A stretch of DNA of 64,000 nucleotides from Meconema thalassinum (lineage: Eukaryota > Arthropoda > Insecta > Orthoptera > Tettigoniidae): NCBI GenBank assembly GCA_946902985.2, contig OX336396.1, positions 232,762,797 to 232,826,796 of the forward strand. Reading direction: 5' to 3'. Position 1 is the first letter of the stretch; each line of letters begins with the position of its first letter. A model generated the notes under the pieces. The model was not told the DNA's origin. It did not search any database and was given only the letters and a program-made list of their open reading frames with translations. A program made the translations under genes and the position numbers. Below are positions 56,106-64,000 of the stretch, piece by piece.

Positions 56106-56544
56106 CCTCAGAAGACCCTAACGGAGAAAGAATAATAATAATAATAACCTGGGTAGGCCTACAGCTATCGTACTATGAACCTTCTGGTGTGTTAATCACC
56201 TTGAGGTTCCTGACTCCCTGAGGTACCGGTATATCACCCTTGTCTTGCGCGTAATATTCTTCACGGCTTTCTGGGCTCGTTCTAGCACGCCTGATTACCT
56301 CGGTGTAGCACGCTTGCGGTTTCCTCTTCGACTACTCTGACAAAGCCCATCTGTCTCCTGGTCTGGGAGCTCACAAACACCGCCTTGGCCTGTAATCAAT
56401 GAGCCAGAATAAGGAGCTCGGTATGGATTACAAAACATTAGCCTTCAAAACTGTCGAGTCTCTTACTGATTCATCAAGTTCCTTACAATGGTTTGACCCG
56501 CCCATTGGCGTCTCTCACCGAAGCGAATGAAGTTTTCAGCAATT

Positions 56545-56720
56545 AGGGTTGTTGCAGTTTCATTTAGGGACTGTATGACTTTTTGGTCATGTTGCCCCAT
56601 GTTCTTGGGTATGAGTGAATTCTGTCTATTATAGTCCATTAATACATTTGAATTACAGCCAATGGCCATAGCGAAGGCCCGTAGGCTCCCCATTGTACGT
56701 TGGGCGTCAAATGTAATAGT
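56545..56720 (-). mobile_element. Diverged fragment of the family D variant 3' unit
   Basis: TTAGGGACTGTATGAC, TTTTGGTCATGTTGCCCC and GAATTCTGTCTATTATAG parallel TTAGGGGCTGTGACAACGCG, GTCATGTAGCCCC and AGAATCTGTCTGATAA at 13.4 kb. Confidence 0.45.
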
Positions 56721-56754
56721 AATACGATTCTTAGCTTAGGTGTTCCACTATGTT

Positions 56755-57530
56755 GTAATCTCTACTTAGTATAAAACAAAGTCCCCGATTCTTGTATGTC
56801 ACGGGTAATCTCGAGAACTCTGGATGAATTTTTATGTGGTTTTCACCATTCTGTAAAGGATATCTCGAAGAAGCTTTCTGCAGAAAATAATTTATTTATG
56901 ATCAAAGGAAACCAAGCAGTAACGATTTCATGAAAAAGTCGAAAGAAAACTTGGGGTCCGTGCACTTTTTAAGCTTACGCTGGGCAAACCGTTAAAATTA
57001 TCAATATACGATGAGTGTAAGAATTATTCAGCATGAAAAGTTCTACAAAGCAGTCCGTGAGAGTATACCTCTATCTTCAATACATCGCCCACTATAAGTG
57101 TTTTTAAGTTTTCATTTATTCCAACAATCTCCATTCAAGTACTGAGGCGACAGTTTACGACCTAGCTAGGGGAGAGCCTATCACCCCAGTTACAGCCAAG
57201 CTAGCGGGCTAGCCTATTACCCCAGATACAGCCAGCAGAAAACTGTCGAGTCGTGTTGAGTTAAGACTTCAGAGAAGAGTGGTTGAGTTTGGAGTTTCAC
57301 CCGTGAACGTTTCGTTCCGCAGAATACACAGTCGAGTTAAGATTGGACGGAAGGGGGATTTGTGTTTCATGCACTTCGCCATCCTTAAATTACGTCTGAC
57401 AATAATTCGTCGCACATGCATCTCCATGATGATATAATTAATAGTCCAGTCAGTGATTTTAAGCCATCATGCCGAGACGTAAAACGGATATAGGTCGTAG
57501 TTCATTGACATCGAAAAAAATTACAAGCCT
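56755..57530 (+). mobile_element. Helitron-like fragment with a Rep/helicase start
   Basis: The first part repeats 51800-52060 (TATAAAACAAAGTCCCCGAT, GGTTTTCACCATTCTG, AAGCTTACGCTGGG). At 57469 an ATG opens MPRRKTDIGRRSSLTSKK, which resembles the extreme N-terminus of Helitron Rep-helicase ORFs, but the frame ends after about 25 codons in the repeat ACAAGCCTTACAGTAGTCGC. It is a broken remnant. Confidence 0.45.
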
Positions 57531-57534
57531 TACA

Positions 57535-58200
57535 GTAGTCGCATATGATGTGTAACATCTGACATAGAAGAAACCTCACGTGATATTGTTGATACACCGG
57601 TATTGTATACTATTATTGGCACAAATATTAATCTATTGTAAAAGGGAGTGTTTTACAGATATTGTAGCTTATAATACGGAACTCATTTTATTAGATGATT
57701 TGTAGCTTCCACCAGCACTAGCCTAAATAAAGAATACGATATGGATCAACTAGATTAATAGACGCGACACCGGTCATAACCTTAAATTCCTTATAAACAG
57801 GTCCCCTTGAGTCACAGATCAACACGTAATTTCATGTGGATTCTGTTAAAAATGAGTCATATTGATATGATAAATATCGTTTAAAATGATAATCTGGTAG
57901 CAAAAATTATCTACCCCGCCCAGGATTCGGACCCAATTTCACTAGATTCACAGTCATACGCAATAACCCCCACGGCTATTTCGACTACGCAAATATTGTG
58001 CACAAGATGGTGACTTATTTCCACGTTCCAATAATACTGCATTGCGGAATTGAGTTTCATTTATATTTTGCTTGTTTCGATAATGTTCCTGAGTGAAATT
58101 GAGTTTAAAATGCCTTATGCCAACAATGCCGACTACTTACAATGTTTGATATTAAGGCATTTTACCATTTAAATACTGATACGAAGACTTCGAACATGTA
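57535..58200. other. Unassigned AT-rich stretch
   Basis: Nothing recognisable apart from a possible tRNA-like minus-strand fragment (CAGGATTCGGACCCAATT) near 57920. Confidence 0.4.
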
Positions 58201-58870
58201 CCATGTCATTTGTTTAAATCACTTGACACCAGAATTCGCATGAGCGTTTTCCGTTCAGTATGTCATATACATTCCACATGGCCGAAAGAGCGTCACCGCG
58301 CGCTGATTGTTTCTCTTACCAGTGCCAGCTGGATCGATCGATCGAGTTGGCAGTGCGTCTTATACTTCCGTTCGATCCACCACTGCCAGATAGGGCACAC
58401 TTCCATTCGATCAATCGAGCGGGCAGTGCATACTTCCGTTGTCCACCACTGCCAGTTAGTACACTTCCGTTTGATCGATCAAGCGGGCAGTGCATACTTC
58501 CGTTGTCCACCACTGTCAGCTAGTACACTTCCGTTTGATCGATCGAGCGAGCAGTGCATACTTCCGTTGTCCACCACTGCCAGCTAGTATACTTCCGTTT
58601 GATCGATCGAGCGGGCAATGCATACTTCCGTTGTCCACCACTGTCAGCTAGTACACTTCCGTTTGATCGATCGAGCGGGCAGTGAATACTTGCGTTTGAT
58701 CCACCACTGCCAGCTCGATCGTTCCTATCCACTTCCGTCCCCAATTTTCAAAATCACTCCCACAAAACTATCCAACAACCGAGCGGAAAGATGTTACACA
58801 TAAAGAAAAAAGCGTTTATTACGTAATGCATCCATAACTATTCCCGGGCGAAGCCGGGACGGGTTGCTAG
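58200..58870 (+). mobile_element. Helitron 3' end with 64-bp minisatellite
   Basis: It ends CCCGGGCGAAGCCGGG (58843-58858), ACGGGTTG, CTAG (58867-58870) and T, a Helitron-type 3' terminus with a hairpin 8 nt before CTAG. Upstream is AAATCACTCCCACAAAACTA, shared with the VNTR repeats at 6.6 and 24.3 kb. The 5' end is not identified. Confidence 0.6.
58377..58710. repeat. 64-bp minisatellite
   Basis: CCACCACT recurs at 58377, 58443, 58507, 58571, 58635 and 58701 (spacings 66, 64, 64, 64, 66). Each unit carries CACTTCCGTTTGATCGATCG and AGCGGGCAGTGCATACTTCC. The overlapping ORFs are repeat translations. Confidence 0.92.
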
Positions 58871-59548
58871 TAAAATATAATTGGGTGGGCGCCAGTTCAT
58901 AAGCAGAAAGCTTGTGAACGATTAAAAAAAATATTTGGTAGAGCAAAGCAGAACTCTCCCTTCTTGAGGCATGGTGTGACATAGCCACTAACCAGAATCA
59001 TTAGACGAGAGGTAAGATACTATGTAGGCCTACTGTAATATAGTTTATGAAAAAAGAAACTTCTTGTAACTCAATTCCGATCTCTCCACTCACATTAGTT
59101 TTCTTTGACTGTCGCAACAGTCCAAATCTGAATTTCTCCACGGATAATCTTCTTCTTATTTCCTCTCCATTATTATTTCTTCTCTCCGAACAAACCATTA
59201 GAGTAGCTCTCATTGCTATACACTATTATGCCAATTAGTTCACGATATCACCACTAAAAATATCCCAAAGCCTCAGCAACCATCTTGCTCGTCTTAGTAA
59301 AGTCTGTTGCGCATCCATTATGACATTGTTTCCCAAACCTTTTTGAGTTTGTACCACTTTAAGAGATGAGAATCACTCGCGTACCACCTAATGGTTGGGA
59401 AATATAGTAACTATAACCCCTACCACCACTACGTAACACACCAAAAATGGACTGTAAATTGTGTTGTTAGATTTAGACTGTTGGAGTTGAAGTCCAAATA
59501 ATAAAATGTGTGTCCAGTTGTTTTATTATTTATTACATTAAGTATTCA

Positions 59549-60036
59549 GTCGCCTCCGTAACGCAGTGGTCAGCATGGTTAGCTGCCGCCCCGGAGGTCC
59601 TGGGTTCGATTCCCGGCTCTGCCACGAAATTTGAAAAGTGGTACGAGGACTGGAACGGGGTCTACTCAGCCTCGGGTGGCCCAAATGAGTACAGGGGGTT
59701 CAATTCCCCCTCAGCCATCCTCGAAGTGGTTTTCCGTGGTTTCCCACTTCGTCATCGGGCAAATGCCGGGATGGTACCTTCTTCAAGACCATGGCCGCCT
59801 CCTTCCCTCTTCCTTGCCTATCCATCCTCACCATCCCTTACCTTCCCTCATGAGGCCCCTGTTCGCTTTGCAGTAGAGGCCGCCTGGGCGAGGTGCCAAT
59901 CCCACCTCACCAGTTGTATCCCTTCCGATTCGATGTTCCCAGCTCTAGGACACTGCCTGTAGAGGCGAAGTGGTGAGTTCCCTCGCTGAGTCCGTGGGTT
60001 CCACCAACCTGGAGGGTAAACGACAAAAAAAAACAA
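59549..60036 (+). mobile_element. SINE family A, complete, inside a hAT
   Basis: TAAGTATTCA at 59539-59548 and 60037-60046 is a 10-bp TSD. The tRNA-like head CGCCTCCGTAACGCAGTGG has B box GGGTTCGATTCCCGG. A second T-arm-like GGGGGTTCAATTCCCCC lies about 100 bp later. The core TTTTCCGTGGTTTCCCAC and GGCAAATGCCGGGATGG, and the end GGAGGGTAAACGAC plus an A run, complete it. Confidence 0.95.
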
Positions 60037-60179
60037 TAAGTATTCAATTCAAACATTCATAAATGACACTGAACAAATAATTTTACTAAAAGAACTCTTA
60101 ATAATTGAACATAAAAACCAAAGTTCAACTATCAACTTCAGTGTGAACGGTGAGCTTGAAGATTAGAAGCCTCATTAGA

Positions 60180-60431
60180 TTAGAAGTCTGTTTTAAGATT
60201 GCTGAGTCTCAAACGAAGATCGTTTTCCGCTGTAAGGAGTCTTTTTCGGCATTTTTTCTTGAGATAAACAAGTGAAGAAAATGCAGTCTCACACAAGTAC
60301 GAAGTACTGAAAGGCAGTAAAAATCTAACTGCTTTGTCAGCTATGTCTGCATAGTCTGCACGCTTCTCAACCCAAAAATTCACAAGAGCCATTTTAGAAA
60401 AAGTTTGCCTTACTTCTGAATCACAATTCAA
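60180..60431 (-). pseudogene. hAT transposase dimerisation-domain fragment
   Basis: 83 codons encode FWVEKRADYADIADKAVRFL, LPFSTSYLCETAFSSLVYLK and CRKRLLTAENDLRLRLSNLK. The LPFxTxYLCExxFSxL block and RxRL...DLRxxLS end are typical of the C-terminal dimerisation region of ZBED5/SCAND-type hAT transposases. The BED finger and DDE core are absent. The ORF's own ATG is probably not a real start. Confidence 0.85.
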
Positions 60432-60839
60432 TTCATAAAACTACTCCTTATCTTTGGCCTTAAAGCCTTCGGGCTACATATCAATGTTTTTATATTTTTA
60501 TATTTTTTCGTAACGTATCTAATATTGTTTATATTATTCGTAACATCACCGCGTACCACTGCAGCAGTACGATCGTACCACCAGTGGTACGCGTACCACA
60601 GTTTGGGAAACGCTGCATTATGATACCTTCTCTATAGTTTCTTTACTCCATGCTAGTAAATCATGGTGCATATAATAAGATACCAATACAAAGTATACCT
60701 ACTGTATATGTATGAATCTTCTTAGGAATGCTGCAATCTCCTCTCCTTCCAACAGCACATCATAACTGCACCAGTCCACATATGAACGGTCCCAATCACG
60801 ATTTCTGGACTCGTTACACCATCAAATTTAATTTAAAAT

Positions 60840-61115
60840 ATTTCCAACTTTTGCTACCAGAGATGCCACTGTCACTGACACCTAGGGTCGAACGTTGCAA
60901 CTTGATAGAGCATTGTTAACCAAATATGACCTACAAATTTGGCTACACACTACCAATTGGAGTGGTAGGTATTTTTACATGACATAATTCTATGACATTT
61001 GCCCGCCGGCTTTACTTCCCCTCCGAAGGAACGCATACTGAAGGATTTTAACGCTCTTAGAAAGCCGACAACTTTGGCCTGGCTTGAACCCGTGATCTTC
61101 AGCATACCGGTACCG
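60840..61115 (-). mobile_element. SINE family D, minus-strand copy
   Basis: It carries the body from ATTTCCAACTTTTGCTACC through GCCGGCTTTACTTCCCCTCC to a tRNA-like GGCTTGAACCCGTGATC near 61080. The 3' tail is missing. Confidence 0.75.
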
Positions 61116-61380
61116 GATGAGTTAGCCGTGGTCGTTACGGCATGACTGCTGGCAGTCGCTCACATCCGGGAGGTGAGGAGGTTCGAATCCCCCCGCCGGC
61201 AAACTTGAAGATGGTCTTCTGTGGTTTCCCATCTTCCTTCCAGGCAAATGCCGGGGTTGGTCCCTAACTATAGGCCACAGCCGCTACCTTCCAACTCCTC
61301 GACCTTCCTTTCCAACTTTCCTCCCCAACGGTAGCCTACTTGTAGCTTACCATTGGGTGTCCGTCTCGAAGCAGCTAAAA
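61116..61380 (+). mobile_element. SINE family G, plus-strand copy
   Basis: The head (GAGTTAGCCGTGGTCGTTAC, GGAGGTTCGAATCCCCCC) leads the A-type core (TGGTTTCCCATCTTCC, GGCAAATGCCGGGGTTGG), then the start of the D-type tail (TGTAGCTTACCATTGGGTG, GAAGCAGCTA) before it breaks off. It is the same mosaic as 44560-44885. Confidence 0.85.
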
Positions 61381-61461
61381 GGCACAATCATGCACTTGTT
61401 CCATGTTGACCTTCAACTGGAGTGGTAGGGAGGGGAATACTTTTTCATTATTGCCGACAGT

Positions 61462-61902
61462 AGCGGCTTCGGTGGCATAGTTGGTAGCATGCTGAACTGC
61501 TGTGCCCAAGATAGCGGGTTCAAATCGGGCCGAAGTCGTCGGATTTTTTAAAAGCGTTAACATCCTTCAGTATGCCTTTCTTCGGAGGGGAAGTAAAGCC
61601 AGCGGTCCCATGTCATAGATTTATGGCATGCCAAAGATCCTTCTACAGACTAAACTTGTGTGAAGCTAAATTTCTAGGTTGGATTTCGTTGGAACGCTCT
61701 ATCAATGTTCCAACGTTCACCACTAGGTATCATTGACATTTGGTAGTGAAAGTTGGAACTACATGAAATTGAACGGAACTTGTAGTTCTTCCTATGGGTG
61801 TCCGCTAGAAGCAGCTACAGCTTCTGGCGAGCCGAACATGTCCTCGGACACTCATGGCACTGAAAGACATCCGATAAATAAAATAAATAAATAATAAATA
61901 GT
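61462..61902 (+). mobile_element. SINE family D, full-length
   Basis: The tRNA-like head GGCTTCGGTGGCATAGTTGG has B box GCGGGTTCAAATCGGG. The body (CGGAGGGGAAGTAAAGCC, GTTGGAACTACATGAAATTG) and tail (GAACATGTCCTCGGACACTC) end in AAATAAATAAT. CGACAGT at 61455-61461 and 61903-61909 is a short TSD. This is the reference copy for the family. Confidence 0.92.
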
Positions 61903-62153
61903 CGACAGTGGGTGCCTGTGCGTTTTTCTTGTAACAACATAACAATTATTCATAATGTTGAATTTTGGGCTTATGCCGTGTTTTATTATATTGCAATTCG
62001 ACGCGTTTCGAAAGAAACCATGTCTTTCATCGTCAGGAATAATCTGGAATACGACAATGTTGCTAAGAGAAAGCAACGAAGAACATATAGAAGGTGCCCA
62101 AAGATGGACGCCATTATAGCCCCATGTTAGGGACAACGGAAAGCAGCAGTGAA

Positions 62154-62400
62154 TTACTTTCTCAGGGTTCTGATAATAGGTAGCCAGGATTCACTGAGAT
62201 TGTAGCCGGTGTCGCGGTTGAAATTATCTGGGTGTTTACGTATTTCAACCGCCTCCCTGATGATTCTGGGACGATATTGCTTTATACGGGCAAGAACATC
62301 CACCCCTTGGAACATGACATCATGGCCAGGTGTTAAAGCATGATCGGCAACAGCTGATTTATCAGGTTGAATGAGCCTGATACATCTATTATGTTCCTTA
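62154..62400 (-). pseudogene. Penelope-like GIY-YIG endonuclease C-terminus, left copy
   Basis: Open on the minus strand: IKEHNRCIRLIQPDKSAVAD, HALTPGHDVMF, QGVDVLARIKQYRPRIIREA, VEIRKHPDNFNRDTGYNLS and ESWLPIIRTLRK-stop (TAA at 62154-62156). The KSAVAxH...GH block and RIIREAxEIxKHPxNxNRDxGY block are characteristic of the Penelope endonuclease tail. The RT and the GIY-YIG catalytic core are missing. Confidence 0.82.
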
Positions 62401-62407
62401 ATGCGTC

Positions 62408-62569
62408 ATGTTCCAAGGGGTGGATGTTCTTGCCCGTATAAAGCAATATCGTCCCAGAATCATCAGGGAGGCGGTTGAAATACGTAAACACCCAGATAAT
62501 TTCAACCGCGACACCGGCTACAATCTCAGTGAATCCTGGCTACCTATTATCAGAACCCTGAGAAAGTAA
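62408..62569 (+). pseudogene. Penelope-like endonuclease C-terminus, right copy
   Basis: 53 codons from MFQGVDVLARIKQYRPRII to ESWLPIIRTLRK-stop (TAA 62567-62569), the same protein end as the left copy on the opposite strand. The ATG is an internal Met of the domain. It starts at the arm boundary, so the KSAVA block is absent. Confidence 0.82.
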
Positions 62570-62897
62570 TTCACTGCTGCTTTCCGTTGTCCCTAACATG
62601 GGGCTATAAAGGCGTCCATCTTTGGGCACCTTCTATATGTTCTTCGTTGCTTTCTCTTAGCAACATTGTCGTATTCCAGATTATTCCTGACGATGAAAGA
62701 CATGGTTTCTTTCGAAACGCGTCGAATTGCAATATAATAAAACACGGCATAAGCCCAAAATTCAACATTATGAATAATAACACGGGCCGTGAAAGTCTAA
62801 ATGACAATAACATAACAATTATGAATGCCAATACTACCAACCCAATACGTCCCGCAAGGCGAGATACACGCTGCGGAGAGACTTTGTGGACACACTG

Positions 62898-63536
62898 TAT
62901 GATGATGATGATGATTGAGTCTTCAGTTTTTGACTGGTTTGATGCAGCTCTCCATGACTCCCTGTCCTGAGCTAATCGCTTCATCTCTACATAGCTACCA
63001 CACCCTACATCCGAGGCAATCTGTTTAACATATTCTAACCTTGGTCTACCCCTACAGTTCTTGTCCTCGACCCTTCCTTCCATAACTAAGCTTGCTATTC
63101 CTGGGTGTCTTAGTATGTGTCCTACTAACCTATCTCTTCTCTTCATTGGCAGTCGCCAGAAACATCTCTTCTCTCCCACTCGTCTTAATACCTCTTCGTT
63201 TGTAACCCTATCTACCCATCTGATCTTCTTCATTCTCATGTAACACCACATTTCAAAAGCTTCAATTCTCCTCTTTTCCGCTGCACCAATAGTCCAAGTT
63301 TCACTTCCATATAGCGCCACGCTCCAGACAAAGGTTTTAAAAAATGACTCCTTAATACCTAAATCTATATTCGATGTCAACAGATTCCTTTTTTGTAGAA
63401 ATGCTTTCCTTGCCTGAGCCAACCTACTTTTTATATCCTCTTTACTTCGTCCATCACTGGTTATTCTGCTTCCTAAGTAACAGAAGTCTCCTACTTCCTT
63501 CAGCTTTTCACCTGCCAATTTGATCTCCATAGAGGT
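62898..63536 (-). mobile_element. LINE 3' end, 5'-truncated
   Basis: Minus strand from MEIKLAGEKLKEVGDFCYLG through SRLAQARKAFLQKRN, SVALYGSETWTIG, KRRDRLVGHILRHPG and GRVEDKNCRGRPRLEYVKQI to SNQSKTEDS, then an (ATC/ATG)n tail at 62898-62914. This is the thumb plus C-terminal domain. The palm motifs are absent. The frame is intact over about 205 codons, then reads by chance into the neighbouring Penelope-like repeat. Confidence 0.87.
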
Positions 63537-63565
63537 TTCTGATTTATTTCGGCTGCATTCCAGAA

Positions 63566-64000
63566 TTAGCCTACTTTCGATTTTTGCAAAAAATGAAAGT
63601 AGACTTATGAGATCACTACAGGGCGAAAAAAAGTGTGTCTGTCTGTGTGTGTGTGTATGTGTGTGTGTGAGTGTGTGTGTGTGTGTGAGAGTGTGTGCAC
63701 TCTGAATGTCTGCCCCCCCCCTATCAATTCGAACACCGTGAGCGCAAATTGAACGAAATTTGGTACAAAGGTAGCAATAGCAAAGGACACCTCAATGTCA
63801 TGTTTTATAACGCCGCCATCTTGACGGAAACGTAATGGCGGCCACACAAATGTTCAAAGCTTAAATCAAATTACGACTAACCTAATCATCCGATCTCTTC
63901 CAAATTTTGCAACAACATACCTTTATGGGGGCAGCATCCTTTGACCAAACTAACAGGTCATCAGCCTAATAGTTTGCGGATCGCGGCCATCTTTGTGTGA
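63566..64000 (+). repeat. Repeat E copy, cut by the window end
   Basis: The hairpin TAGCCTACTTTCGATTTTTG...GAAAGTAGACTTATGAG is followed by imperfect (GT)n at 63628-63696, then CCCCCCCCTATCAATTCGAA and AATTTGGTACAAAGGTAGCA, as at 29399. Confidence 0.78.

Larger units (their letters stand above)
53761..56140 (+). mobile_element. LINE, 5'-truncated, split by a MULE-like element
   Basis: It starts directly after (AAT)n at 53737-53760 in the RT fingers (TETIPEEWKVALIHPLHKKG) and ends with TAACGGAGAAAG plus (AAT)n at 56133. The 928-bp element at 55178-56105 sits in its 3' untranslated region. It is the same family as the preceding LINE, and the two lie head to tail with only the (AAT)n between them. 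Confidence 0.85.
59324..60615 (-). mobile_element. hAT deletion derivative (ZBED5-like), hosting a SINE
   Basis: The 8-bp TSD CATTATGA lies at 59316-59323 and 60616-60623. Ends CATTGTTTCCCAAAC and GTTTGGGAAACGCTG are inverted, with GTACCACC-type subterminal motifs. It contains a transposase C-terminal piece (60180-60431) and a complete family A SINE (59549-60036), leaving about 0.8 kb of hAT sequence. Confidence 0.9.
61950..62808. mobile_element. Inverted pair of Penelope-like element 3' ends
   Basis: AACATAACAATTAT at 61936-61949 and 62809-62822 is a perfect 14-bp direct repeat. Between them two nearly identical arms (61950-62316 minus, 62407-62780 plus) face each other across a 90-bp loop. 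Each encodes the C-terminus of a Penelope-like GIY-YIG endonuclease with a 3' untranslated tail. The left copy has about 30 more codons on its 5' side, which form the loop. Penelope-like elements are known for such partial inverted or tandem arrangements. Confidence 0.8.

Noticed and set aside
1..64000. A CRISPR array, bacterial operon, defence system or endogenous virus
   Set aside because: Nothing fits: repeats are TE tandem arrays without spacer structure, coding remnants are LINE, mariner, MULE, hAT and Penelope-like, and no viral capsid, envelope or polymerase family was recognised.

Overview
The window is eukaryotic, AT-rich and built almost entirely of transposable elements nested in one another. 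I see no convincing host protein-coding gene, and no CRISPR array, operon or bacterial signal. The mix of mariner, hAT, Mutator-like (MULE), Helitron, Penelope-like and several LINE lineages, with many tRNA-derived SINEs carrying exact target-site duplications (TSDs), suggests intergenic or intronic DNA of a large insect genome. A polyneopteran such as an orthopteroid is my tentative guess; it rests on general familiarity with these repeats and not on a search.

Layout. 1-210: right end of a mariner copy. 0.2-6.3 kb: SINEs (families A, B, H, F), a MITE at 3.9-4.26 kb and a tRNA-like SINE at 5.94 kb. 6.5-7.7 kb: a VNTR repeat and a decayed LINE split by a SINE. 9.3-11.2 kb: a SINE inside a SINE, then repeat E. 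11.5-13.2 kb: a 5'-truncated LINE flanked by 46-bp direct repeats. 13.3-15.1 kb: an inverted-repeat element split by a SINE and by a hAT MITE. 16.3-18.0 kb: a LINE 3' end holding a mariner with perfect 31-bp terminal inverted repeats (TIRs). 18.2-23.4 kb: a probable 5.26-kb MULE whose transposase is split by about 4 kb of other repeats, including a roughly 1-kb tandem duplication. 25-28.8 kb: no recognisable genes. 29.4-32.8 kb: repeat E, SINEs and a LINE end. 33.06-36.5 kb: a near full-length endonuclease plus reverse transcriptase LINE with two frameshifts and a SINE, sitting in a TTTA-type array. 37-40.8 kb: SINEs, opposed LINE fragments and a 5S rRNA-derived SINE. 41.0-44.2 kb: a 3-kb palindrome with a LINE in one arm. 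45.4-51.65 kb: a probable hAT with a BED-type finger, hosting a Helitron that carries a 0.5-0.65-kb tandem array. 52.8-56.1 kb: two LINEs end to end, the second containing a 928-bp MULE-like element with eight symmetrical subterminal motifs. 58.2-58.9 kb: a Helitron end behind a 64-bp minisatellite. 59.3-60.6 kb: a hAT deletion derivative holding a full SINE. 60.8-64 kb: SINEs, an inverted pair of Penelope-like 3' ends, a LINE end and repeat E.

None of these genes cooperate as a pathway. Coding remnants belong to selfish elements and most are broken by stops, frameshifts, truncation or later insertions. Nesting gives relative ages: the mariner is younger than its LINE, the SINE at 36.1 kb younger than its LINE, the SINE at 59.5 kb younger than its hAT, and the Helitron younger than its hAT. 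The most notable items are the MULE pair, the Penelope-like inverted dimer with a 14-bp TSD, the Helitron array, the 5S-derived SINE, and SINE families that share cores and tails.
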